The notes under the pieces: model-generated
Seen by the model: only the letters and a program-made list of their open reading frames with translations
Told to the model about the DNA's origin: nothing
The model's database searches: none
Shown: positions 1 to 7,962 of the stretch, one piece after another
Layout: each line of letters starts with the position of its first letter
How positions within the stretch are numbered: position 1 is the stretch's first letter
Assembly (NCBI GenBank): GCA_046715035.1
Contig: JBKJZR010000184.1
Location: forward strand, 1 to 43,038
DNA length: 43,038 nt
DNA from: PALSA-1004 sp046715035
GTDB lineage: Bacteria; Pseudomonadota; Gammaproteobacteria; Burkholderiales; SG8-41
Direction of reading: 5' to 3'
Position numbers and translations under genes: made by a program

Positions 1-700
1 CGTCGAGTTTGCAGGCATTGCCGTTGCTGCCCTCGGTGTAAGTGACGTTGTAATCCGTCCACCAGGTAAGGCCGGTGGTTTGATACGACACGCGCGTGCG
101 ATGGCTGCCGGGCTGTCGGGCATTGAGATCCCAGACCAGCGTGGGGCGGGTGATGAGACCGCCGGGCAGGCTCGGCAACGTGATGCCGGCATTGTGGGGC
201 AGCAGCTGCACCGAGCCATCGTCGCGCCGGAGTATCATGCCTCCCGCGGTCGACAGCAAGGTGCCGCTGAACGACTCGACGCTGGTGCCGCGCAGCTGGT
301 CGACCTTGATCGTCTGATCGACATACTTGGCGAGCAGTTTTTCCTGACTCACGAGGTCGAACTGGAAGTTTTGCTCGATGACGCTGGTGCCGGTGGCGTC
401 GGTCAGCGATTCGAACATGACGGTCGTCGGATCGATCAGTGCCGCGACATCGGAAAATCGCACCGTGTTGCGCCCGCTGCGCAGATCGATGCTGCGCTCC
501 TGCCGTACCACGGCAAAACCCTGGATCGGCTGGCCCCGCCCGCCCGAGCGGTAGATTTCAGGGGGGATCGAACCGGGCCGCGACGTGCTGTATATCGTCA
601 GGGCATGGGCGGTTGTATCGCCCTGGCCCGCGGCAGGTTTGGCGCCGAATGCCAGCAGGATCGCCAGCGGGCATGCTGAATATCGGAAGGTCTTGGTCAC
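1..700 (-). CDS. DUF4139 domain-containing protein (3' end outside window)
   Basis: The minus-strand frame is open from a GTG at 700 to the window edge, giving 233 residues of the N-terminal part. An AGGAG (revcomp of 711-715) lies about 10 bases upstream and decides the start. Residues 1-25 form a signal peptide (basic TKTFRY, hydrophobic LAILLAFG, then AAGQGD), so the product is probably exported. The last visible stretch, SYQTTGLTWWTDYNVTY, is the W-rich start of the DUF4139 beta-rich domain, and the preceding segment with RSGRNTVRFSDVAALIDPT matches the usual N-terminal part of these proteins. The biochemical role of the family is unknown. The gene is divergent from the DUF883 gene, with 209 bases between them. 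Confidence 0.85.
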   Translation of the reverse strand, partial: MTKTFRYSACPLAILLAFGAKPAAGQGDTTAHALTIYSTSRPGSIPPEIYRSGGRGQPIQGFAVVRQERSIDLRSGRNTVRFSDVAALIDPTTVMFESLTDATGTSVIEQNFQFDLVSQEKLLAKYVDQTIKVDQLRGTSVESFSGTLLSTAGGMILRRDDGSVQLLPHNAGITLPSLPGGLITRPTLVWDLNARQPGSHRTRVSYQTTGLTWWTDYNVTYTEGSNGNACKLD

Positions 701-909
701 GTCGAGGTCGCTCCTGATCGTAAGGATTGTGATAACTACCCGAGCTTAAACGGCGAAGCCCGGCGTGCGGGGTTACGGCGCGTTGCATGAGTTCCCGCGG
801 AACCATCATGCTATGCAAAGACGATTGATTTAAACGGGGAAAATCGTTACTGTACCCTCCTGCACCAGCTTCCGCTGGCGTCATTCACCCAACCGAACAG
901 AGGTAACCC

Positions 910-1269
910 ATGAATACCAATTACAACGCTGATGCCACCAACAGCCTGAATCCCGTCACACCTGGCGAATCTACGCCCCCGCGCGAGAGATTCGCACAGA
1001 ACCTGCGGGCGGTCGTCGCAGATGCCGAAGAATTGCTGAAAGCGACGGCGAGTCAGGCCGGCGAGAAGGTCGCCGCCGCGCGCGAGCGTATCCAGGACAG
1101 CCTTCACCAGGCCAAGGTCAAGCTTGCGGAGGCTGAAGACGTGCTCGTGCAAAAAAGCAAGCTTGCGGCACGCGTGACCGACGAGTACGTGCACGAGAAT
1201 CCCTGGTATGCGGTTGGTGTCGCAGCCGGGCTCGGACTTATCATCGGGCTGGTGATCGGGCGTCGCTAG
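910..1269 (+). CDS. DUF883 (ElaB/YqjD-like) membrane-anchored protein
   Basis: 119 residues. The middle is an alanine- and charge-rich amphipathic helical region (VADAEELLKATASQAGEKV, then repeated AxERIQ/KxKLAEAE patterns). A C-terminal membrane anchor at residues 97-119 begins NPWYAVGVAAGLGLIIG and ends in GRR. This is the ElaB/YqjD/DUF883 layout. In E. coli, YqjD and relatives tether to the inner membrane by this C-terminal helix and bind ribosomes in stationary phase, often as RpoS-dependent genes; transfer of that role here is inference. AGAGGT lies just before the ATG. Two further small membrane-type proteins follow on the same strand, as in many proteobacterial yqjD-like clusters. Confidence 0.85.
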   Translation: MNTNYNADATNSLNPVTPGESTPPRERFAQNLRAVVADAEELLKATASQAGEKVAAARERIQDSLHQAKVKLAEAEDVLVQKSKLAARVTDEYVHENPWYAVGVAAGLGLIIGLVIGRR

Positions 1270-1279
1270 TTCACGCCTG

Positions 1280-1456
1280 ATGCAGGGGCCCCTGACTGCC
1301 GCGGTTTATCACCTCGCTCTGCCGGAGCGCTTTGATGCCGGAGCTTCCGGCGCGGCGACCGCGTGTCGGGTCTTTGCCCTGCCAGCATTGCCGCCTGCAG
1401 TCGCTGCGGCGGTGCCGATTGACGCACGGCTGCTGATGCATCCTCCGCACCGATGA
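1280..1456 (+). CDS. possible small ORF upstream of and coupled to the LETM1-like gene
   Basis: A 58-residue frame begins ATG CAG GGG and ends in a TGA that overlaps the next gene's ATG (ATGA at 1453-1456). The product (MQGPLTAAVYHLALPERFD at the N-terminus) matches no family I recognise. It has no clear ribosome binding site and no membrane segment. What supports it is that it fills the gap between two genes and has a coupling-type overlap with a gene that itself lacks a Shine-Dalgarno. It may be chance in GC-rich DNA. Confidence 0.22.
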   Translation: MQGPLTAAVYHLALPERFDAGASGAATACRVFALPALPPAVAAAVPIDARLLMHPPHR

Positions 1457-1788
1457 CCACGGGACCTTCACGCGTCGCCCGGCTGCGCACGGCCAGCGTC
1501 GTCGCATTTCGATCGATACGCGATTTGACCGAGCGTGAAAAGAAATTTCTGTTAAGCGAGATCCTGCAGGTGCGCGGTTTGATGCCGCTGCTGATGAAGC
1601 CGCGCAACAAGCAGCGCTGGACGCCGGAAGATCGCGCGGAACTACGGGTACACCTGCGGCGCATCTCCGGTATCAGTCCTTATCTGGTCGTGTTGGCACT
1701 GCCAGGATCGTTCCTGATGCTGCCGGCGCTCGCGTGGTGGCTCGACCGGCGGCGCAACCGCAATCCCGTGACCCCTGCACCAGGCTGA
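1453..1788 (+). CDS. small LETM1-like (ribosome-binding-domain-like) membrane protein
   Basis: 111 residues. Residues 20-75 are basic and helical (RSIRDLTEREKKFLLSEIL, then KPRNKQRWTPEDRAELRVHL). Residues 76-97 are hydrophobic (ISPYLVVLALPGSFLMLPAL), followed by a WWLDRRR basic stop-transfer. The order W-T-x-E-(D/E)-(R/K)-x-E-L-x-x-H-L-x-x-(I/L)-S followed by an LPG-containing hydrophobic stretch resembles the short bacterial proteins related to the LETM1 ribosome-binding region. Function in bacteria is not established. It lies between a DUF883 gene and a DUF2726 gene. No good Shine-Dalgarno precedes the ATG, so translation may depend on the overlapping upstream frame. Confidence 0.6.
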   Translation: MTTGPSRVARLRTASVVAFRSIRDLTEREKKFLLSEILQVRGLMPLLMKPRNKQRWTPEDRAELRVHLRRISGISPYLVVLALPGSFLMLPALAWWLDRRRNRNPVTPAPG

Positions 1789-1821
1789 TAAACGCGCCTT
1801 GCATCAACCTGGAGGAACGAG

Positions 1822-1902
1822 ATGAAGAGTCCAGAAGCCTCCAACACGCTCAGGGGCAGTCTCAGGCTCCTGGACTCTGCGAAAAAGGCTGCGGAGAGCT
1901 GA
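1822..1902 (+). CDS. possible 26-residue peptide with strong RBS
   Basis: ATG at 1822 follows GGAGG (1811-1815) at 6 bases, one of the best Shine-Dalgarno sites in this part of the window. The frame codes MKSPEASNTLRGSLRLLDSA and a short KKAAES tail, then TGA. It resembles no family I know. The next gene, a DUF2726 protein, starts 16 bases after the stop and has no Shine-Dalgarno of its own, so this could be a leader peptide that couples translation. Confidence 0.35.
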   Translation: MKSPEASNTLRGSLRLLDSAKKAAES

Positions 1903-1918
1903 GCTCCGACGCACGCGC

Positions 1919-2527
1919 ATGTGGTACTTGATCGGAGTGGTCTGGATCGCGCTCATCACAGGCATTATCTGGTCATTCCGAAGAAAAAAAGCCCGGCGCG
2001 ACGCTGAGCGGGCGCGCCAGTTCGATGCGCTTTACGCCGATCTCAAGCTGAGCGCCGCTACGCCGGCGGCCGGCGAGCGGGTTGTGCCCACCGCGCCTGC
2101 GCCGCCGACGGCCGCTGCTGCAGTGGCCGCGCCAGCCTATCGAAGTAAAGCCCGGCTCCTCGGATCGCCTCACGCGTTGCTCTATCGGGTGTTTCGCGCG
2201 GGGTTGCCCGACCATGAAATATTCGTCAATGTCGCGCTGGCGGACGCGGTCGAGATCGCGGACTTGCCTGCTCTCCACGAGCGCGAGCAGCGAACGCGCA
2301 TGCTCGCCAGGCTGAAGCTCGATCTCATCGTATGCAGCAAACAGTTCGAGGTCCTCGCCGCAGTCATGCTGACTGAAGGTCAGGCGCGGGGCGCGGAGGA
2401 TGCCGAAAACGCCCGCTTCATCGACCAAGCCCTGCGCGCAGCGGGCATTCGCGTGATCGCTGTCGGTCGTGATGCAATACCGCGTCATCACCAGGTGCGC
2501 GCGCTGGTGTTTGGCGGCACACCGTGA
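1919..2527 (+). CDS. DUF2726 domain-containing membrane-anchored protein
   Basis: 202 residues. Residues 1-20 form an N-terminal membrane helix (MWYLIGVVWIALITGIIWSF), followed by the basic stretch RRKKARR, so the bulk should be cytoplasmic. An Ala/Pro-rich linker leads to a globular domain from about residue 72 (YRSKARLLGSPHALLYRVFR) containing IFVNVALADAVEI, LKLDLIVCSKQFEVLAAV and IDQALRAAGIRVIAV. That pattern is the DUF2726 domain, which has a nuclease-like topicity of conserved D and hydrophobic strands. Here the E/D-rich catalytic-looking strand is weak (VLAAVMLTE), so enzymatic activity is doubtful. The start at 1919 is the only ATG that keeps the membrane helix. Confidence 0.72.
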   Translation: MWYLIGVVWIALITGIIWSFRRKKARRDAERARQFDALYADLKLSAATPAAGERVVPTAPAPPTAAAAVAAPAYRSKARLLGSPHALLYRVFRAGLPDHEIFVNVALADAVEIADLPALHEREQRTRMLARLKLDLIVCSKQFEVLAAVMLTEGQARGAEDAENARFIDQALRAAGIRVIAVGRDAIPRHHQVRALVFGGTP

Positions 2528-2643
2528 TGCTGCCGCGGCCCGCGGCGCCGCCAGGATAATGTTGCCGTCACGAGCGATATCAGAAGGATGGCGATAGGGA
2601 CGGCTTCGAGCGCATTCGGCGTAGGCGTGCTGCGGAACGCGGC

Positions 2644-3786
2644 ATGAAGCGCACCTGGGATATTTTTTGCGCGGTCGTCGATAACTACGGTGACATCGGC
2701 GTGTGCTGGCGATTGTCGCGTCAGCTGGCTCGGGAATTCGGGCAACACGTCCGCTTGTGGGTCGACGATCTGGCCGCGTTTCAGCATCTGTGCCATACCG
2801 TCGATCCAGCGCAAGGCGCACAGTATATCGAGACAGTAGAGGTGAGGCGATGGGACTCCGCGGCGCTTTGCGCAGTGGAACCTGCGCAGATCATCGTCGA
2901 CGGGTTTGGGGCGCGCCTGCCCGATCACTACATACATGCCATGTCGTTGCAGCGGCAGCGGCCGGTGTGGATCAATCTGGAGTACCTGAGCGCGGAAACC
3001 TGGGTCGAAGGCTGTCACGGGCTGCCCTCGCCACACCCGAGTCTGCGGCTGACCAAGTATTTTTTCTTCCCTGGGTTTACCGCTGCAACCGGCGGCCTGC
3101 TCGTCGAACGCGACCTGATCGATGCTCGTAACGCGTTCCAGAACGACCCTGAGGCGCGTGCCGGATTCTGGCGCGCATTGTCCGTCCCGCATGCAACATC
3201 GATGCTGCACGTATCGCTCTTCAGTTACGCCAATGCGGCCCTGCGCCCGTTGATCGCAGCCTGGGCCGCAGGTGCGCAATCCGTGGTGTGCGTCGTCCCC
3301 GACGGGCCGGTGCTGGCAGAAATATCCGCGATGCTGGGCACCTCGCTCCGGGTTGGAGTACCGCGCCAGCATGGGCGCCTCACCTTCGCCCCAGTGCCTT
3401 TCCTGGAGCTGGACGATTACGATCGTTTGCTGTGGGCGTGTGACCTCAATTTTGTGCGGGGTGAGGATTCCTTCGTGCGGGCGCAGCTCGCGGCGCGGTC
3501 GATGATCTGGCAGGTCTACCCGCAAGAGGAGCGCGCACACTGGCAGAAATTGCATGCGTTTGTGGCCCGTTATGGCGAGGGGATGGATGCGCAGACTCGC
3601 GGGTTGCACGATGCGCTGCATGAAGCCTGGAACGCCGGGGCAGCCGATATCGCCGACCTCTGGCCCGCTTGGGCGCAGCATAGGCAGGCGCTCGCGCGCC
3701 ACGCCGGTGATTGGGCCGGGCGGCTAGCCGACGGCGGGAATCTTGCCGGCAAGCTCGCAGAGTTCTGCGAAGATCGGCTAAAATAA
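2644..3786 (+). CDS. earP: EF-P arginine rhamnosyltransferase EarP
   Basis: 380 residues, the usual EarP length. EarP is a GT-B glycosyltransferase that moves rhamnose from dTDP-L-rhamnose to Arg32 of EF-P, activating it to relieve stalling at polyproline. The N-terminus MKRTWDIFCAVVDNYGDIG puts the acceptor-side aspartates at D13 and D17, as in characterised EarP proteins. The C-terminal donor-site motif FVRGEDSFVRAQLA is present (about 3453-3494). EF-P follows 31 bases downstream with Arg at position 32, which confirms the pairing. The Shine-Dalgarno is weak. Expression is probably joint with efp. Confidence 0.96.
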   Translation: MKRTWDIFCAVVDNYGDIGVCWRLSRQLAREFGQHVRLWVDDLAAFQHLCHTVDPAQGAQYIETVEVRRWDSAALCAVEPAQIIVDGFGARLPDHYIHAMSLQRQRPVWINLEYLSAETWVEGCHGLPSPHPSLRLTKYFFFPGFTAATGGLLVERDLIDARNAFQNDPEARAGFWRALSVPHATSMLHVSLFSYANAALRPLIAAWAAGAQSVVCVVPDGPVLAEISAMLGTSLRVGVPRQHGRLTFAPVPFLELDDYDRLLWACDLNFVRGEDSFVRAQLAARSMIWQVYPQEERAHWQKLHAFVARYGEGMDAQTRGLHDALHEAWNAGAADIADLWPAWAQHRQALARHAGDWAGRLADGGNLAGKLAEFCEDRLK

Positions 3787-3817
3787 CGGGTTTCATCCAA
3801 TCCCAGCAGGACGAATC

Positions 3818-4372
3818 ATGAAAATTGCTCAGGAAGTACGGGCCGGCAACGTCATCATGCTCGACGAGGAGCCGATGGTCGTGCAGAAGGCCGAATTCTC
3901 CAAGTCGGGCCGCAATGCCTCGGTCGTCAAAATGAAGCTGCGCAATCTCCTCACGGGTGCGCCGAGCGAAAGCGTTTATCGCGCCGACGACAAATTCGAG
4001 ATGGTCGTCCTCGAGCGCAAAGAGGTCACCTACTCGTATTTCGCCGATCCGATGTATGTGTTCATGGACGCCGAATACAACCCGTTCGAAATCGAGAAAG
4101 AGAACATGGGCGAGGCGCTCAACTATCTCGAGGAGGGCATGGAATGCGAAGTCGTGTTTTACAACGAGCGCGCGATTTCGGTGCAGCTGCCCCAGTCGGT
4201 GGAGCGTGAAATCGAGTACACCGAGCCGGCCGTGCGCGGCGATACCTCAGGCAAGGTGTTGAAGCCCGCCAAGCTCAAGACCGGATACTCGATTCAGGTG
4301 CCGCTCTTCTGCGCCACCGGCGACAAGATCGAAATCGATACCCGCACGGGTGAGTATCGCCGCCGCGTCTGA
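3818..4372 (+). CDS. efp: translation elongation factor P
   Basis: 184 residues, three beta-barrel domains. It binds between the P and E sites of stalled ribosomes and stimulates peptide bonds at consecutive prolines. The modification loop reads SKSGRNASVVK with Arg at residue 32 (codon CGC, 3911-3913), so this is the rhamnosylated rather than the lysylated class. The C-terminal signature (DKIEIDTRTGEYRRR) is present. AGGA sits 7 bases before the ATG. No T-rich terminator is visible before the convergent HxlR gene. Confidence 0.98.
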   Translation: MKIAQEVRAGNVIMLDEEPMVVQKAEFSKSGRNASVVKMKLRNLLTGAPSESVYRADDKFEMVVLERKEVTYSYFADPMYVFMDAEYNPFEIEKENMGEALNYLEEGMECEVVFYNERAISVQLPQSVEREIEYTEPAVRGDTSGKVLKPAKLKTGYSIQVPLFCATGDKIEIDTRTGEYRRRV

Positions 4373-4415
4373 TCCTCGTTGCACTAGCGGTGCGCGCGGG
4401 TTGAGGGACCGCGGA

Positions 4416-5135
4416 TCACTTAGCGACGGCCACCCCCTGACCATTTGCCGCCTGCTGGGCAGCGCTGCGCGTGGCAGCGAACATACTGCGGCCGAGCCAG
4501 CGCCACAGGTTCGCACCGCCGCGCCCGGCTCCTTGCACGCGCAATCGGCCCGAGGCGATTTCCCGCTGCGGATCAGAGTCGCCAGTCCAGATTTCTGTCA
4601 GTGAACGCAGGGACGACTCGACCGTCACTGAGACCTCGTGACCTGGATCGTCACGGCACAAGTCGGCCACTCCGTTTTCAACCACTAGCCACCACAGCCG
4701 CTCGCCCGGCCGCGCATCGAAGAAGCTGAAGTGGATAACCACCCGGCGATCGGTTGGAAACTGGTCCAATCGCGCAAAGCGCCGGATGTCCCACATCAAA
4801 AAGCCGGCATCGAGTTGCTCACGTTTCAAACGGCTGCCGATCCAGCGGGCGCCCCAGTGACCGAGATTGACCACGATGGGCCGCAGCTCTTCACCTGCCG
4901 CAGTCAGGTGGTAGTCCCAACCGCCGGGGCACTTCTTACGCTCGACCACGCCCATCTGCTCGAGCTTACGCAGCCGCTGAGCGAGCAGGGTAGGCGACAT
5001 CCTGGGCACCCCGCGCTTTATGTCATTGAAGCGGCGGCTGCCGCATAGCAGCTCGCGGACCACGAGTGGGGTCCACGCCTCGCCAAATATCTCGGCCCCG
5101 CGGGCGACAGTGCAAAACTGGCCGTAGTCGGGCAT
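4416..5135 (-). CDS. HxlR-family transcriptional regulator with SCP2-like C-terminal domain
   Basis: 239 residues. Residues 1-90 are an HxlR winged helix: CTVARGAEIFGEAWTPLVVR, ELLCGSRRFNDIKRGVPRMS, then TLLAQRLRKLEQMGVVERK with a wing at GGWDYHLTAAGEEL. The cysteine at residue 8 is at the position used for redox or aldehyde sensing in some HxlR proteins. Residues about 125-235 (VIHFSFFDARPGERLWWLVV, later VTVESSLRSLTEIWTGD) look like an SCP2 sterol-carrier-like domain, a known C-terminal partner in this subfamily. AAGGA lies 7 bases before the ATG. It is divergent from the broken methyltransferase gene at 5257, which it may once have regulated. Confidence 0.85.
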   Translation of the reverse strand: MPDYGQFCTVARGAEIFGEAWTPLVVRELLCGSRRFNDIKRGVPRMSPTLLAQRLRKLEQMGVVERKKCPGGWDYHLTAAGEELRPIVVNLGHWGARWIGSRLKREQLDAGFLMWDIRRFARLDQFPTDRRVVIHFSFFDARPGERLWWLVVENGVADLCRDDPGHEVSVTVESSLRSLTEIWTGDSDPQREIASGRLRVQGAGRGGANLWRWLGRSMFAATRSAAQQAANGQGVAVAK

Positions 5136-5256
5136 TTCTTAGTCCTTCAGTAAGGTCAACTCACGACTCCAGATTCTGGACTTGAGGCATTTTGCCGCAA
5201 TGGCAGACTCGCATCTATGGCGCCGGCGTGCGCCTCAACCGAGAGGAGTCTTCCCT

Positions 5257-5680
5257 ATGGATACGTTACCGTCATTCGACCCCAAAAAGTTCAAGGACAC
5301 AACCCGAGCCCAATGGGAATCCGCGGCGGAAGCTTGGGATCGCTGGGGTCCGTTCATCGGCCGTTGGCTTGGGCCCGCGACTGTAGCCATGCTCGACATG
5401 GCGCGTCTTCAACCGGGCGCGCGGGTAGTGGATGTCGCGGCTGGTGCCGGCGAGCAGACGGTAGGCGCTGCGAAACGCGTTGGAGAGCAGGGCTACGTAC
5501 TTGCGACCGATATCTCTCCGACCATACTCACTTACGCGAAAGCGGCAGGGCGGGTGGCGGGTTCTGCCTGTATCAAGGTGCTCGAGTTGGACGGCGAATG
5601 CCACGACCGGCTGCCGGAGGCATCTTTCGATGCGTAATTTCAAGAGTGGGGCTCATTTACTTTTCTGACCAGCAGCGCGC
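5257..5680 (+). pseudogene. class I SAM-dependent methyltransferase, N-terminal fragment
   Basis: ATG at 5257 follows GAGAGGAG. The frame reads MDTLPSFDPKKFKDTTRAQW at the N-terminus, and ARVVDVAAGAGEQT is the SAM-binding glycine loop. It then hits TAA at 5635-5637 just after ASFDA. One base later in register the protein resumes as VISRVGLIYFSDQQRA (about 5633-5679), so a single G appears to be missing near 5634. After DQQRA the homology stops, next to the end of the Bug gene. The next part of this protein, LKPGGRISVVVYSTPARN, is found on the same strand at 10345. The gene was therefore interrupted by about 4.66 kb, with loss of a few codons. It cannot make a functional enzyme. Confidence 0.85.
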
Positions 5681-5683
5681 ACC

Positions 5684-6658
5684 TCAATCGACACGAGCGC
5701 CAGCGAGCTGAACGGCCTTACGCCACTTCTCGATCTCGGACGCGATAAAGCGCCCGAACTGCTCCGGCGTATCGGCGGCCGGTGTAATGCCAAGCTCGGT
5801 CAATTGAGTGCGCACCTGCTCGTCCTGCATTATTCGATTGATCTCGGCATTCGCCGTGTTGATCGCGCTCGCGGGTGAATTCGCGGTCGTAAGCACGCCA
5901 TACCAGTTGTCCGCTTCGAAACCCCTGATACCGCTTTCGGAAATCGTCGGCGTATTCGGCAGCGCGCGATTGCGCTCCGCACTCGTCACGGCAATCAGCC
6001 TGACTTTGCCGGCTTTAATCTGACCTATCGCCGCGACCATGTTGCTGAAATAGACGGAAACCTCACCGCTCAGTAGACCAACGAAGGCGGGAGCGCTCCC
6101 TTTGTACGGGATATGGACCATGTCGATGCCGGCGGTGTGCTTGAAAAGCTCGGCGATAATGTGCGACGCAGCGCCGCTACCGCCTGAGGCGTAGTGCAGC
6201 TCGCCGGGTCTGGCCTTCGCGAGCTTCACGAGGTCCTGCACGTGTTTCACCGGCAGCGATGGATGAACGACCAGAACATTCGCGGCCTTGCCGATCAAGG
6301 CAACCGGAGCGAGATCGCGCGTCGTGTCGAACGGCATGCGCGCGTAAAGGCTCGGATTGATCGCGAGGTTGCTCGCGACCACAACCAGCGTGTGTCCGTC
6401 CGGTGCTGCTTTGGCTACCGCATCGGCACCGGTGTTGCCGCCGGCGCCGGGCCTGTTGTCAACGATGATCGGCTGTTTCCAAGCGTTATTGAGCCTGGGC
6501 GAAAATATCCTGGCGAGTAGATCTGTGGATCCGCCCGCGGCGAACGGAGACACGATTCTCACGGCCTTCGTGGGGTAGGCCTGCTGCGCAATCGCGTGTG
6601 CCGGGATGAGGCACAGCGCTGCGCCCACGCTCAAGTTCCGAATACCTATGAAAAGCAT
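5684..6658 (-). CDS. Bug-family (tripartite tricarboxylate) periplasmic solute receptor
   Basis: 324 residues. ATG at 6658 is chosen over an in-frame GTG at 6670 because GGAGG lies 5 bases before it. The signal peptide MLFIGIRNLSVGAALCLIPA ends AIA before QQAYP. Mature features of TctC/Bug proteins are clear: YPTKAVRIVSPFAAGGSTD, the loop VDNRPGAGGNTGADAVAKA, and the ligand-loop region GGSGAASHIIAELFK followed by VHIPYKGSAPA. Bug proteins bind small carboxylates in the periplasm; no TctA/TctB membrane partners are in the window, which is common for these orphan receptors. It lies 26 bases after a CoA-transferase gene in the same direction, which suggests it captures the acid that the next enzymes activate. 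Confidence 0.93.
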   Translation of the reverse strand: MLFIGIRNLSVGAALCLIPAHAIAQQAYPTKAVRIVSPFAAGGSTDLLARIFSPRLNNAWKQPIIVDNRPGAGGNTGADAVAKAAPDGHTLVVVASNLAINPSLYARMPFDTTRDLAPVALIGKAANVLVVHPSLPVKHVQDLVKLAKARPGELHYASGGSGAASHIIAELFKHTAGIDMVHIPYKGSAPAFVGLLSGEVSVYFSNMVAAIGQIKAGKVRLIAVTSAERNRALPNTPTISESGIRGFEADNWYGVLTTANSPASAINTANAEINRIMQDEQVRTQLTELGITPAADTPEQFGRFIASEIEKWRKAVQLAGARVD

Positions 6659-6684
6659 CTGGTCCTCCACGCACGCTGGCGTTG

Positions 6685-7962
6685 TTATATAGCCCGCTCT
6701 GTGCGAAACGCTGCAATTTGTTGAGGGGTGTAGCCCAGCTCAGCGAGCACTTCATCCGTATGCCGACCCAGCACCGGCGGAGGTAGCAGCGGCTTCAAAC
6801 GCCAGTCGCCGAACGTCATCGGCACGCCCATGAGCTTCACGGCACCCACCTTCTCGTGCTGCGCCGTCACGACCATCTCGTTTTCATAGACCTGCGGATG
6901 CGTGAGCACGTCGTGCAGGGTGTTCACGGCCGAGATCACGAAGTTGTTCTGCTCGAACCATGCCACCCACTCCGCCGTCGTTTTGGTCTGGAACGTCTCG
7001 GTCAACGTCGCTTCGAGCGGATTGCGATTGATCAGCCGATCCTGCTCGTTGGCGTAGCGCGGATCATCGACCAAGTCGCTCCTATCCAGGATGCGACAGA
7101 GCTCGCACCACGATTCGCGGTTGAGCGCACCCGTGACCACATAAGAATCTTTCGTGCGAAAAGCGCCGTAGGGAGCGAGGTGACTCACGCCCGAGCCGGC
7201 CCGCTTCGGTTCCTCGCCCGTCATAAGGAATGTCGAGGCATGCGCGCCCATTAATGCAAGCGCGGTTTGCAGCAAAGACACGCCGACCCGCTGTCCTTTG
7301 CCGCTGACCTGCCGCCCCGCGAGCGCCGTGAGAATCGCGGCATACGCCGTAATGCCCGTCGCCATGTCGACCATCGAGGCCCCCGTGCGCACCGGTCCGC
7401 CGTCGGGCTCGCCGGTCATAGACATGTGGCCGCTGAAAGCCTGGACCGCGCCGTCGTAGCCGGGCTTGTCTTTGAGAGGCCCCCGACCGCCGTACGCCGA
7501 AATCGAACAATAGATAAGGCGAGGGTTCAACTTGCTGAGCTCGTCATGACCGAGTCCCAGCTTATCGAGAGCACTATCGAGGAAGTTCTCGACGAGCACG
7601 TCGGAGCGTGCAGCGATCTTGCGAATGATCTCCTGCCCGCCGCGCGTTTTAATGTCGACCGTAACGTCGCGCTTGTTCCGGTTGACGCTCATGTAGTCGA
7701 GACTCTCGCCCTGCCACAGACCGCCCCAGCGACGGTTTTCATCGCCGCGTACCGGCCGCTCGATCTTGATAACTTCGGCGCCCAACTCTCCCAGCATCGA
7801 GCAGCAGAATGGCCCGGCGAGCACGCGGCTCAGGTCGAGCACTTTGATCCCGAGCAACGGGAGCGGCGGGGCGTCCGTCCGCTGTTCCGAAACGCGCGCC
7901 TGATCCACGCCGAGGCTCAGCGAAAGAGGAGTTTCTGCCAACGGGTCTCTTAGCTCTTCCAT
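6685..7962 (-). CDS. class III (CaiB/BaiF) CoA-transferase
   Basis: 425 residues, normal for the family. It should move CoA between carboxylic acids. The N-terminal motif LLGIKVLDLSRVLAGPFCCS, GAEVIKIERP, MSVNRNKRDVTVD and VLVENFLDS are family signatures. The nucleophilic aspartate is expected at D199 in GASMVDMATG, by alignment with D156 of methylacyl-CoA racemase (LLADFAGG). The start is the ATG at 7960-7962, which overlaps the last 13 bases of the upstream crotonase gene. An open frame running further upstream only reads the crotonase gene out of register. Overlap with the crotonase gene and close spacing to Bug indicate one operon. The substrate is unknown. Confidence 0.93.
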   Translation of the reverse strand: MEELRDPLAETPLSLSLGVDQARVSEQRTDAPPLPLLGIKVLDLSRVLAGPFCCSMLGELGAEVIKIERPVRGDENRRWGGLWQGESLDYMSVNRNKRDVTVDIKTRGGQEIIRKIAARSDVLVENFLDSALDKLGLGHDELSKLNPRLIYCSISAYGGRGPLKDKPGYDGAVQAFSGHMSMTGEPDGGPVRTGASMVDMATGITAYAAILTALAGRQVSGKGQRVGVSLLQTALALMGAHASTFLMTGEEPKRAGSGVSHLAPYGAFRTKDSYVVTGALNRESWCELCRILDRSDLVDDPRYANEQDRLINRNPLEATLTETFQTKTTAEWVAWFEQNNFVISAVNTLHDVLTHPQVYENEMVVTAQHEKVGAVKLMGVPMTFGDWRLKPLLPPPVLGRHTDEVLAELGYTPQQIAAFRTERAI

